Source of the DNA: Argentina anserina
Taxonomy: Eukaryota; Streptophyta; Magnoliopsida; Rosales; Rosaceae
Length of the DNA: 64,000 nt
Direction of reading: 5' to 3'
Assembly (NCBI RefSeq): GCF_933775445.1
Contig: NC_065875.1
Span: 20,645,555 to 20,709,554, forward strand
Part shown: piece after piece, positions 35,672-47,121 of the stretch
How positions within the stretch are numbered: the first letter of the stretch is position 1
Layout of the letters: each line of letters opens with the position of its first letter
The notes under the pieces: generated by a model
The model's database searches: none
Seen by the model: the letters and a program-made list of their open reading frames with translations, nothing else
Told to the model about the DNA's origin: nothing
Made by a program: the position numbers and the translations under genes

Positions 35672-36130
35672 CATGTGTGAGGGGATGCTAATTGCATTTG
35701 GTAGATGACTTATACAATGAAAAATAAAGAAACAAGCTGTTTGAACAAGATCTAAAAGTAATTCACACAACTGTTACTTGTTACTCTGTTGTGTGAGTAT
35801 ATTTCCATATGTTTTTCCATGTTTTAAGATGTGCTAGGGGATGCCAATTGCATTAGGTAGATGACTTATATAACAAAACATAAAGAGTGGTGTTGTTTGA
35901 ACAAGATCACAAAGTAATTCACACAACTGTTACTTGTTACTCTGTTGTGTGTGATGTTTCCATATTTCAACATGTGCTAGGGGATGCCAATTGAATTTGA
36001 TAGATGACTTAAACAACAAAACAAAAAGAGTGGGTTGTTTGAATAAGATCTCAAATAAATTCACACAACTATTACCTTTCTCTGTATTGTGTGAATATGT
36101 TTCCATATTTCTTCCAATATCTACTAGGAA
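35672..36130 (+). repeat. CACTA subterminal tandem repeat, about 3 units of 143-156 bp
   Basis: Units are aligned on GGGGATGC.AATTG (35681, 35837, 35980). Each contains TTCACACAACTGTTACTTGTTACTCTG-like sequence with CACACAAC and TTGTTGTGTG words. Such arrays are binding sites for the second CACTA protein in known elements. The solo LTR landed at the left edge of the first unit. Confidence 0.8.
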
Positions 36131-38355
36131 CCACACTGGTACAACAAAATATACATGTTGTTAATATTTTTATGTTGTGTGATCATTTTCAGTGTTTAGT
36201 GTTTAGGGTTTAGGGTTTGACATTTTAAAATAAAAATCCTATTTTAGTATTATTATTTTTGAAAATGAATTTTAGCATTATTTTGAATATTTAAAAAAAT
36301 ATAAATGTTAGATAAATAAGTGAAAGGCCAGGATTTAGCCACATAGGCCATGTTTGACTTTTAATTATTTCTTAAATTATTGAAAAGTTTCATAAAATTG
36401 TAAAAATAGTTTTGTTGGCAAAAAAAAATCTCTGAAATGTTTTTACAATCTACGCTAATACGCTCAATACAACCATGTAAAAGTTTTCACATAGTTATAC
36501 ACACGTAACATATGTGTCATTGGGAGAGTATAAGGATACCTAAAGTGATTAGTTCATATTTAGGGATTGATCGCATCGTGCTTGAAAATATGTAAATTTT
36601 ATACCTTAACTATATTTCACTATGACGTTCATATCCTACGGTCTATTTTTTAAAATGTAATATATTAAATATAGTTGATTTAGAACAACTCACATTAATA
36701 TATAACGTAGTAAGAATGTTATACTACATTAGTACACACGTCCTGCTTCAAATGATCAATAGTCACAAACCGATGAAATTCGATCAATCATAAATTAGTA
36801 TAGTGTACGTCATCAACAAAGCACTTGTATGGTACCAAATCGACATGTTTTTGACAATGTTTAGATCTTAATTCACAAGATTATCATTAAACACGGCCGA
36901 TACGTACTTAATTATTACACGGAATTATGTTTTTAACTATTCACCTTCGATTTTATCGATCTTCTAGGAAATTAGACCAAACGTAAGATATGATCACTAT
37001 AGTGAAATATATCTTTACGTATTACAGGATTCGCTCACCTAAACAATGCGCGATTCACCTTAAATGTATAGTATAAAAAATTAAAAAAATTATATTCACA
37101 CAGCAAAACAAGTATGTTTTTGTTTTGTTGTGTGATGGGGTGTTAGAATCACTTTTACTCAAGCCCTAGCTAGGTGGGAATATAATTTTTTAATTTGCGA
37201 TTTCAAAGTTCATTTTGGTATGTTAACAAGAGAACTCATACAACAATAGAGTTCATAACTCTTGTGTGAATGAGAGGCCTTGCTGCACAAAATTTGGCAT
37301 TCCCTACGACCAATATTGATAATTCTCCTTGGAGGAAATTTCCTTATAAACTTAAGACATATTTGTGAAATCTTTGTTGTCTGAGATATAGACACATTAA
37401 AGCCCTACCAAACACTTAGCACATTTACTCAAAACTATCCAACACTTCTCTCATTCTCTCATTTACTCCACCCAACACCTAGAAACAATGAAAACTAAAA
37501 AAAAACTCTCAAATCCTTCGATTCAAACACTCTCAGCTCTTTCGATTCAAACACTATCAGCTCATTGGAATTGATAGGTAAACCCCCATATTCTTGATTT
37601 CGAACTGTTTATTTCTGGGTTCTCTCTTTAAACCCAAATTGTCGATTTGTAGGTTATGGGTTTTGTAGGTTATGGCTTCTAGGTTATGCATTTTGAGGGT
37701 TGCATGTGTTTGGTTTTGATTTTAAAGGTTGTATCTATTTTTGGTTTTGGTTTTAAGGGCTTTAAATTTGTAAGTTCTAGGTTCTACATTTGTAATTTAT
37801 AATCTTAAATTGTTTCGAATTGTAGTTTGATTTGAAACTATAACCCTAATTTCTTTTCTCTTTTAATTTGTATTGCTGCAAATTGGTTTGGAATCAACAT
37901 TGGCCATGTTCTTGGAATAGCTTATACTCAGTTCTTGGAATTACTGGTAAATGTTTTAAGTATTTATCTTGTTTGCTTATTTGCTGTTAACTTATTTATC
38001 TTGAGTCAAAGTAAAAGTATTTTCATTTATTTTGTGAAGGTGGAGAGCTTGCAAGAATTTGTTACTAAGGTGGAGAGCTTGCTGGAGTTTGTTGGAGCTT
38101 GCTGAGGTGTGTTTTATTCTCTGCATGTAATTATTTTTTACTTAGTTTAGTTAAAAATTTGTTGTGATGTTCTGATATATGGAGGATGAGACCAAAAAGG
38201 AAGAAAATTTACCTTATGGTAATTTGGATTTGTTGTGATGTTGTTGTTGTTGTTTTTTTTTTTATTCTAGTTATTTTGCATTTAGATCATTTGTTTGTTG
38301 GGAATTTTTGGTTCGTGCAGGTGCGATACATACATGTTTGCATTAGTTTAGATAG
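36131..38355. other. CACTA 5' non-coding region
   Basis: AT-rich, with further TTGTTGTGTGA words (36175-36190, 37125-37137) and a short GTTTAGGGTTTAGGG stretch (36200-36220). CT-rich exon-like and TTTTGTAGGTTATGG-like sequence at 37450-37700 could be the 5' UTR and first intron of the transposase gene. No protein-coding exon recognised here. Confidence 0.5.
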
Positions 38356-40868
38356 ATGGATAAGTCATGGCTAGTTGCTGATAGAAGGTCTCATGCATAC
38401 AAGCTAGGAGTGTCGCAGTTCTTAGAATTTGCAAAGACAAATGCTAGAGATCCTAGGCGGATAGCCTGTCCGTGCAATAAATGTGAAAATTGTGAATTCT
38501 TTTCCACTCATGTAATACGGTATCACTTAGTTGTAAATGGGAGTATGGAATCCTATGTTAATTCGACTTAGCATAGGGAGGCTGAACTGCTTTCAGCTTC
38601 ATTTGAAATAGAAAAAGATTCATCGTCGGATTCATCATCTGATTATGTGGGAAATACTAATAAGGTAAATTTTGAGGTAGATGAGGAAGTTGAAGATGGG
38701 GTAGATGCAGAAGTTGATGATGGGATTTACAGGGATTGCACTGAGTTTAGGGAGTTTGTTGATGATGCCAACAAGCCGTTATATCAAGTTGTGATAGGCA
38801 CACAAGGTTGAGTTTTCTTATTAGGCTTCACAATTTGAAGGCTAAGCATAATATGAGTGATGTTGCTTATTCTGACTGGGTAGTTTCCTTTTCAGAGTTT
38901 CTTCCAGAAAGCAATGAGATACCTTCAACGGTTTACTCTGCAAAGAAAACCTTAAGTGCATTAGGAATGGAATGCACTAAAATTGATGCGTGTCCTAATG
39001 ATTGTGTCTTGTATAGGATAAAAAATGTTGATGCATAAATCTGTCCTACATGTGGTCTTTCGAGATGAAAAGTAGAAAAAGATGGCAAAGTGAAGAAAGG
39101 TGTAGCAGCAATGACCTTATGGTACTTTCCTCTCATTCCTAGGTTTAGAAAGATGTTCCAGTCAAGTGAAACTTGTAAGAGTTTAGCTTGGAATGCCACA
39201 AGTAGAAAAGAAGATGGAAAACTGCGTCATCCGGCAGATGCCAAAACCTGGAAGTTGATTGATAAGTAATGGCCAGAGTTTGGCGCAGACCCTAGAAACC
39301 TTAGACTTGCCTTGTCATCAGATGGGTTCAATCCCTTCAGTGGATTAAGCAGCAAGTATAGTTGGCCCATTATCCTCGTGATCTACAACCTGCCTACATG
39401 GCTCATCATGAAGAGGAAACATATGATGCTTACTCTTCTGATTTTTAGGTCTAAAACAACCAGGGAATGACATCGATGTATACCTTCAGCTTTTGATAGA
39501 TGACCTAAAACTATTATGGGAAGGGGTTAGTGAAGTATACAACACCAATTTAAATCAGTTTTTCACACTTAGGGGTGCTCTATTCTGGACAATTAATGAT
39601 TTTCCAGCTTACGGTAACCTCTCTGGAAGTATTGTAAAAAGGTATAATGCATGCTCTATATGCCTTGAAAAAACAAAACCTAAGAGGCTAGTGAATGGAA
39701 GGAAAATGACATACATTGTTCATTGTAGGTTTCTAGCCCGAAATCATCCTTATCAAAGACAAAAGGTAACTTTCAACAACCATCCCGAACATTTTGTTGC
39801 TCATGTACCTTTAACTGGTTTAGAGGTATTGCATAGGATTGAGAAAGAAGTTCCAAAGTACTTGTTTGGAAAAAAAAAATGGTCATCCTCCTTATAAGGG
39901 TAGGGATGATGAAACCAGACGTGTTGGAAGAAAATATATGTTTTTTTTAACTTGAATACTAGAAGTTTCTCCCTCACAACAGGCATATATTTGATGTAAT
40001 GCATATGGAAAAAAATATTGTTGATAGCCTTATAGAGACTTTTTTTAATATTCTTGAAAAAAAACAAGGATTGAGTGAAAACACGCATGGATCTGGTGAA
40101 AATAGGAATTAGGGTTGGTTTGCAACCTAAAGTTAATGGAAACAAGAAGGAGCACTTGCCTTTGGCAAGCTTGAACCTAAATTTAAATGAAAAGAGAAGC
40201 ATGTGTGGGTCTTTTTGGGTATGAAGGTTCCAGATGACTATTCGTCCAACATATTAAGTCTTGTCTCCATGGAAACCTTACAGTTCCCTGGTCTTAAGTC
40301 GTATGATTTTCATGTCTTAATGCAGCAGCTCCTTCCTATAGCCATAGGAGGAGTGCTTGAAAAACCAGTGAGGATCGCAGTGATAAGATTATGCCTCTTT
40401 TTCAATGAAATTTGTAACAAAACCATTGATCCTGATAGGTTGCCTAAAATTCAAAGTGATCTTGCTGAAACTTTGTGTGAGCTGGATAAGTACTTTCCTC
40501 CATCCTTTTTTGACATAATGGTTCATCTAACTATCCACCTAGTTCATCAAGTTGAGTTCTGTAGGCCGGTTTACTTTGTTTGGATGTTTCCCTTCAAGAG
40601 ATACATGAATGTGTTAAAAGGGTATGTACATAATATGAACAAGCGTGAAAGGTGCATCGCGAAGCATTATGTTGATGAAGAGGCAGTTGAGTTTTTAGCA
40701 GAAACATTCCTCCTTGATGAGAAGACTGTAGGGATCCCATATTCCCCTAACATGGAGGACCACCCTACATCTGTTTCTAAAGTTGTTACTATTTATGGCG
40801 ACTTATTTGATCAATCACATATTTGTGTGTTGGAGAACACATCTGAATTCAGAAGTTACTTTGTGTAA
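38356..40868 (+). pseudogene. CACTA Tnp2-type transposase with DUF4218 region, broken
   Basis: The frame opens MDKSWLVADRRSHAYKLGV and has the transposase-associated domain with CPCNKCEN (38356-38571). After a TAG at 38569 come an acidic stretch, then the tnp2 core: LIRLHNLKAKHNMSD, CPNDCVLYR, CPTCG, RHPADAKTWK and the hallmark SSDGFNPF (about 39316-39340). Next are the segment LFWTINDFPAYGNLSG and CSICL (39493-39897), then DUF4218 (40230-40800, HVLMQQLLPIA, LCELDKYFPPSFFDIMVHL, KRYMNVLKGYV). Breaks include TAG 38569, a frameshift near 38808, TAA 39036 and TAA 39267. An autonomous copy would encode the endonuclease that cuts at the CACTA ends. Confidence 0.93.
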
Positions 40869-40972
40869 GTACTCAAACTCTATCAATATCCTTCTTTTTT
40901 CTAGATGTGTATATAATTTTAGTAAAATGAAAACTAATGATCATGCTTCTGGTTTTTTTTTTGTGTCATATC

Positions 40973-41817
40973 GCAGGGAACACCTAGAATCTTGGAAAGT
41001 GAGTTTTCAAGACATGCTAGAAATGGAAAATGGCTGAAGGACAAGCAAAACAAAACATTTGCGGATTGGGTGAGAGAAATGGTAAGTTGAAATTTGGTGT
41101 TTCTATCTTAGTATATATTTTCCCAATAATTCACTTGATAAGTGCATTGACTGTTTTAAAATGTCGCAGGTTACTGTTCAATTGAGTGAACCAGATTCAA
41201 TGGTCACTGAGATCGTTAGGTGGATTGCAGAGAGACCAAGCAATGAAGTATCAACACACACTAGTTACAATATTAATGAAATTCAATATAGTACAAAGAG
41301 TAAAGATGATTGTCGAACAACGCAAAATAGTGGTGTCTACTTAGTTGCTGAGACACCACAAGTAGCTAGTGCTAGGGATAAGAGGATGATAACAGATGAG
41401 ATGAGCTTCTTTGGTGTGATTACGGAAATATGGTGTCTTGACTATGATAAATTCAGGATTCCTATCTTTAATTGTGATTGGGTTGATAATGCAAGGGGTC
41501 TTCAAGTAGATGAACTTGGGTTCACATTGGTGAATTTAAGTAGAAAAGGTCATTTAAATGATACATTTGTGTTAGGAAGGTGTGTTGAAAAGGTATTTTA
41601 TGTTGAAGACCCTGTCGATCCAAACTGGTCAGTAGTTGTGAAATTACCTAGTAAAGATTATAGCGAGTTCAATGTTGAAGATGGGGTTAACGACGTTGTG
41701 GTTGCTCACCATACTACTGTCAGGATGCCATCTATAGAGCTAGCTGGTAACTTAGTCAATGGGGATGAAGTAAACTATAGGCGGGCAGGGGACGAAGATA
41801 TAGTTGTTGATGGATGA
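40973..41817 (+). pseudogene. CACTA transposase C-terminal region with DUF4216
   Basis: Short exon-like pieces near 40978-41086 (REHLESWKVSF, WVREM) lead to the frame 41161-41817. There FFGVITEIWCLDYDKFRIPI, FNCDWVD and FVLGRCVEKVFYVEDP match the DUF4216 pattern (YYGxIxEIxELDYxxxKVxLFKCDWVD ... EPFILASQAxQVFYVxDP). The domain itself is open, but it sits downstream of the broken tnp2 core. Splice-like sites (CGCAG at 40972-40976 and 41164-41169) suggest it was the last part of the same gene. Confidence 0.85.
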
Positions 41818-42126
41818 ACTAAATAGTTGTAGCTTTGTCGGTTTTTAATTATTAAATTCCCTTAAATCGTGTTATTTTGTCATATGAATCAAAGTGTAAC
41901 CTTGTTCATGTCTATTATTTTTAATGAAATACAAGTTGCCCACTGTAACTTTGTTGCATTTGCTTGATGTGTACATGTAGCTGTTGTGTTTGCATTTTAC
42001 ATTATATCCTTATTATGTACACACACATGTATGATGTGTTAATTAGTTTCCATTATATATTTATACTCTACTACTATTATCTCATTTGGTCAGTAAATTA
42101 ACCAAGCTTCCTTATTTTTGTAGATA
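41818..42126. other. Spacer between the two CACTA gene regions
   Basis: AT-rich 3' UTR-like sequence after the DUF4216 stop, with no open frame. Nothing else recognised. Confidence 0.5.
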
Positions 42127-43525
42127 ATGACTATATTAGTTTCTCCCCGGCCTAAAAAGAAGTCCAAAAAGCCCAAGAAATTAAAGACTCCTACAATGGA
42201 CACAATAAACGTTTCGGCAACAAATTCAGTCTCACTGGACTCAACAGGTTCCAAGAAGAGGAAATGAAGAGATGATGATGATGAAGGGACTGGAGGTCTG
42301 AAACTACTAAAGAGGAAATGTGTGACGATGAAAATAATTTCTTAGCGGAAGAGTTTAAAGTCCAAAAGAGTCGTTTTCTTCAACCAAAAGGGCACTCCAT
42401 GTGGAAAGGTGGCAGTTGAAATGCAATCATATATTGGAGTCTTGGCTCGACAAAAGATACCAATTGTGAGGTTAACATAAATAACTGCCTGCGAGAAACA
42501 TCCAAATGGTGTAACAGCCGAGGAGAAAGCGAAAATATGGTTGCGTGTGCAGGTATCCCATTTCATTGCTTGTACATATAGTTTCAAATAAGAGTAGTTC
42601 ATGTTTAATATTTATAAAATATAATATTAACTTTGTGATGATATGCAGGGCGCATTTGTTATTGATGTTGAAAGAAAGAAAAAGGTGTTGGAATCGACTG
42701 TTGCAAGATGGAGGGAATTCAAGAGCAGGCTGACAACTAATTACATTGTACCTTATTTGGATGAGCCAGAAATGCTAAGGTATTCTTCAGATGATTATAG
42801 ATTCATCAATGCAGATCACTTGACCCAATTTGTGAAGGAAGGATCAACACCGGAGTTTCTTGCAAGATGTTTTACGTTAAGGTTGTTAACTATTTTAGAT
42901 ATGCATAATAGATGTTAATCAATTGTGCTAATCTGTTTTGGCAGGAAAAGCGTAAGAAACAGCAAGAGAAGCGTGCTATGAATAAGTATGGGTGTAGAAT
43001 GTCTCGAAAGGGTTATGCTAATTTGGGAGAAGAGATGGTAAGTTAAACAATGATAATTGCGTAAATTGGGGACAAGTGAGGAAATAGATCGCGAGAATTT
43101 GTGGATTGAAGCACGAAAATGAAAGGAATGCGAGTTCGCCAATGAAGATACAAAGGCTATAGTTGAACAAATCATGAGTTTACTGATTTTTTTCAAGTTC
43201 AATGTCTATATATTTATATTCATATATGTGGTGCCATTTTGTAACACAGACACACACACACATATATATTGTTTTTTTCTTTTCTTTTTTTGTTCAGATT
43301 GAGTTGAAGGAGAAAGTCAAAGCTGGAGAACTAGTTGTAAGTGGAAGTGAGGATGTCTTATCCAAGGCTCTAGATCCTGAGCATGGAGGAAGTATTAGAG
43401 GCGTGGGAGGGTTTGTGACTCCCTCATGTTACTTTAACCTCCCTAGGCGTAAGAGGCCGAGTCTGCAAGATGCAATGCATGCCATGTTAAAAGAGGCAGT
43501 TATGCAAGAAAGGCATTTTGGGTAA
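42127..43525 (+). pseudogene. CACTA second gene, Ptta/En/Spm family, broken
   Basis: A basic stretch (SPRPKKKSKKPKKLKTP) ends at a stop near 42265. Exon-like frame 42643-42918, preceded by ATATGCAG, gives GAFVIDVERKKKVLESTVAR and WREFKSRLT. KKQQEKRAMNKYGCRMSRKG and YANLGEEM follow near 42950-43040. The frame at 43299-43525 has IELKEKVKAGELV and DVLSKALDPEHGGSIRGVGG, a typical Ptta segment. This corresponds to the DNA-binding accessory protein of CACTA elements. Exon borders are only partly consistent. Confidence 0.82.
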
Positions 43526-45264
43526 ACAAGCTTGCAGAGTATGAAGCTCGTCTCCCACCTAAAGTTAAAGGAGAAGAACCTGCCATACCTCAACCTGAAC
43601 CTAAACCTAAACCACAACCTCAACCAGAGAAGGTCAAATTACCCATTTCACAACAAGGCAGTTGTACTGAAACTGTGAATGTACAAGCTAATGTGGTAGT
43701 CACCACTCCTGTTGAAGTGAAGTCGCTTGATAAGATAGGACAAGAGATAGCTGAGCATGGAACAAGAGGGAGAAGAAGTTCAAGAGAAGGTGGAAAAATC
43801 TAAGGCTGAAGTATTCAATGGCTTGCCAGACCTAGACGGCGCAGAGATTGAGAAGGTGGATGATGAAGTACTTGGAAGGCAATCAGACCTGCAAGTTCTA
43901 GGGGATGAACAACTCCCGATTAGGGAAACTCCGGGAAATCTAATGGTTAGTTTTCAAATATAGTCTCAAAGTGTTTTCAATCATTGTAACATGTATATAT
44001 TTACGTATACCTGCATGATTACATGGATTGTAACTCAGTCATCGCTTGATGTTTTAGGTACTTTTTGGACCTGAGACAGAAGTGTTCATATCTCTTGGTA
44101 CCACTGAGAATGTCATAGCAAGAGGCACTGCATTTTTTGCTGACTCTCTCGGCCAAACTTGCCATGGTTATCCACTAGGCGATGCAAATGTGTGTGTTTC
44201 TATTAAGACAACAAAGGAGGAGAGAGACCTGGTCCCTTTTCCAGTGGGTGATGACATCAAAACAGTTAAGCAGACCATGGGATCCTTCGTACCATGGCCA
44301 AGAGAGCTTGTGAAAAGGATAGCACCACAGTCCCCTAGCCCTGTCAAGGTACGTACTGATTAAAGCTTGTTTATAATATAACAAGCTTTATTTAAAAGGT
44401 TCATTCACTTACTAATTTGGCATAGACAAGCATGTTTCAGTATTACAAGAGATTTTATACCAATGTCATTTGTGTAAAATCAAGTTGGGAAGAATAAGAA
44501 AATGAAGAGTGTTGAACCTGAAGATGAAAATGTTGAGGAAATTAAAGCCAAGTATGATCTTGCATCATTGGCACCTTATGTACCAAACTCATTGGCTAAA
44601 TTATGCTTCTGGGGTGAAATTGGTTTAAAGATCGCAGGGTTATCGAAATCAACATGGACTATGATGTGTTTCAGCAGCCACGGAAAGCAATGATTGATGA
44701 CCGGGATGTTTACAGAATTGCAAGCATGAATGAAATAACCAGAAACTGCATTGTGTTATACCAGAGGTAACTAGAAGCTGATTTATCTCTCTATGTCGAC
44801 ATTAATTCCCTGCACTGCTATTTCCATTTGGTTGTGAATATGCATATGCTGATTTAAAGTTGGTTTATTACCATTGGTTATTAGGTACCTCTATGATGTC
44901 CTCTCTCAATCTAAAATGGTGGATAAGATTGCCTTTATTGACCACGTCCAGATTGGTTCAAAAGATTGTGGGAGCGCTGAGTCAAGGACTTGGCATTTAA
45001 AAACTAGGATGTTAAATGGTAAACCTGGACAACTTTTTCTACTACCATATAACTCGAGGTAATTTATTCGTTAACTAAGTCTCATAGTCATTTGTAAATA
45101 TTATTTGCCGCTACTAAAGTTAATAGTCAACATTTTCTTATAAATGTAAAGATCATTGGGTGCTCACTGTTATGAATCATGAGGAGGAAGTTGTCTACTA
45201 CATTGATCCCTTGTATAGGCGACTTCCAGCTACTGGTGAATGGAGGCCACTTGTGAATCAGTAA
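43526..45264 (+). pseudogene. Ulp1-like cysteine protease (C48) region of the CACTA second gene, broken
   Basis: Acidic linker frame 43757-43963 is followed by FISLGTTENVIARGTAFFAD and CHGYPLGDANVCVSIK (44082-44363), which I relate to the DUF8039 domain. Then come a Ulp1-like N-terminal part (44502-45062, with VDKIAFIDHVQIG and WHLKTRMLNGKPGQ) and a catalytic-core piece at about 45153-45262 with DHWVLTVMNHEEEVVYYIDP. HW and D of DP fit the His and Asp of the C48 triad; I could not locate the downstream Gln and Cys. C48 domains fused to plant transposase genes are known. Frameshifts and stops separate the parts. Confidence 0.78.
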
Positions 45265-45346
45265 ATAAATCTGGCCTCTTTGTTTTTTCAGTCGATATTG
45301 TGTTTGCTCTATTTTAGGGCAATGCAAATGTAAAATGAGGGCAAGA

Positions 45347-46250
45347 TGTAATACCCCGAATTTTTGTGTTTAAATTCGTATAATTATTGTAAATTATTAA
45401 GCTTGGTAATTTGAGTAAAATTCACATTTTTTCACCTTCTTGTCGATGTCAGGCGAAACGAAACTGATTTCGGAAATTTAAGTTGAAAAACATTACGTTT
45501 TCTGTGACTCGAAGTTAGCTTTTATTCCGCCACTCGTCTCTGAAAACTTCCTTCACGGAAGTTGTAGAGATCGTCAATACAAGTTCGTGGACATGTGGCA
45601 CACCTTAATCGGATGTCGTATGTGAAAGTTATTATCAACGGAAGTTGGTTTCCGATCTTGGAAGGCTATAAAAGGACATTTTGGAAACTTTCCAAAACAA
45701 GAAAATTCTCCCGCAGCTTCTCTCTCCTCTCCCCGACTTTCTTTCGCCGACTTCTCCACCGGTGATCTCCTTCCTCCGGCAACAGTGCACGACACCACCG
45801 GTGTCGTTGGAATCGCACGGCCGAGACGCTTCGACCCATTGCAGCGGCGACCCACCCCGCGCTGTGTCATGTCGCCACCGAGGGAGCGTTGTTGCAGCAC
45901 CGGCAAAATCGACGGCGCCGGCAACGCAGGGGCTCACGGCTGTGACGACGAGTCCTCCCTCCTCCTCCTAGGCACGAATCCACCGGCGGTGAAGCCCGAA
46001 TCAAGCCGGGTAACCTCCGATCTTCAATCCCAATCCGGGATCTTTCGGTGGCGATTCGGGCATTTTCCGGCCGACTTGGAGTGAATTGAAGGTATGGTTA
46101 CGATCTCCACCTTGTGATCTATGTTTTTTATGTTGGGAGTTTATCGATTTGAGGAGGTTTTGGCGGAGGTGATGTGCGTGTCGCCGTCTGTGGCGGCGCG
46201 TGGGAGTAGGTGAGGGTGTTAGGGGCTACGCTATCGACCTAGGACGGTGT
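45347..46250 (+). repeat. 5' part of the 2-kb LTR family inserted in the CACTA element
   Basis: It starts TGTAATACCCCGAATTTTTG and parallels 33608 onward, including GTAGAGATCGTCAATACAAG, GGCTATAAAAGGACA (45662-45676), a GC-rich leader and TGTGATCTATG. Similarity fades near 46250, so about 900 of some 2050 bp remain. It replaces the end of the Ulp1-like region. No target duplication was found. Confidence 0.8.
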
Positions 46251-46621
46251 AGGAAGAGAAATGACGGAATATAGTTCGTTGTCTAATTCACAAAGATACA
46301 ACAAACTCAATGAAACTCAGGTTTGTTGGCGGAATATAGTCCTCCCTCCTCCTCCAAACATACTATGAAACTCAGGTTTATAGTTCGTTGCCTAATTCAC
46401 AAAGATACAACAAACTCAATATGTCATAAAACATGTTTGTTGTATGATAGATCCCAGCAATATCGAGCTGTCGAGGAGCTGCTAATCATCACACAACGGT
46501 GATCCACAGTTGTGTGACCGATAGGCCATTTTCAATCACACAAGAGCTGAACATACAACGGTTTGGCTGGCTATCAGCCAATTATAATTCACTCTTGTGT
46601 ATCGCTATTTTTGTAGTAGTG
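46251..46621. repeat. CACTA 3' subterminal region and right terminal inverted repeat
   Basis: CACACAACGG, CAGTTGTGTGACC and CAATCACACAAG words and a repeated ATAGTTCG...CAACAAACTCA segment (46270-46440) lead to the 27-bp right TIR at 46595-46621. It is the counterpart of the CACACAACC-rich left end. Confidence 0.85.
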
Positions 46622-46624
46622 TTA

Positions 46625-47121
46625 CTTGACAACGATATGTTGGCTTGTGTGAAATGTGTCCAAGTCAAGTACATATAAGTACGTAGACCAATTACATGCA
46701 TGTACTGATATAGAGAAGTAAAATGGTAGATACTGGGGGTCAGTCGGGTCAGCACTTAACGACAATTAAACACATATCCTGGTTTGTAAGTAATAGTTTA
46801 GGTTTGTTATTGTTTAACAAGAGTTTATAGTTTACGATCGCATTTATCCAAGTAAAATGTAAATCCCTACCATATCGTATCCGGCCTGCTCGATCACTTC
46901 CAAATTCGAACGTTTAAAATTTATACATTTTGACAGCTAAAAATACTGCCATGTTGCACCTACATAATTTACATCTTCTAAACCATATGATTATGTGCAC
47001 ATGTGTATGGAAACTTCCTAACAACACCCAGCAAAATTATATTCCCTTTCAAGAATATAATCAATAGAATTTCAAGAAATTTACTCTCTGAAATCAGAGG
47101 GTAAAGTTCTTTCTGGTTTTG
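46625..47121. other. Intergenic spacer
   Basis: About 500 bp between the CACTA end and the stop codon of the next gene; part of it would be that gene's 3' UTR. AT-rich, nothing else recognised. Confidence 0.5.

Larger units (their letters stand above)
33271..46621 (+). mobile_element. CACTA (En/Spm) DNA transposon, 13351 bp, coding regions decayed
   Basis: Both ends are preserved. The left begins CACTACTACAAAAATAG and the right, reversed, begins identically; the inverted repeat extends over 27 bp with one mismatch at position 18. The 3-bp duplication TTA flanks it exactly (33268-33270 and 46622-46624). CACACAAC-type words recur in both subterminal zones. Inside, in order and on the plus strand, are Tnp2 transposase, DUF4218, DUF4216, a Ptta/En/Spm-type second gene and a DUF8039/Ulp1-like region. 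All coding parts carry stops or frameshifts. A solo LTR (33608-35658) and an LTR fragment (45347-46250) are inserted, so the original size was near 10.4 kb. Confidence 0.96.
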
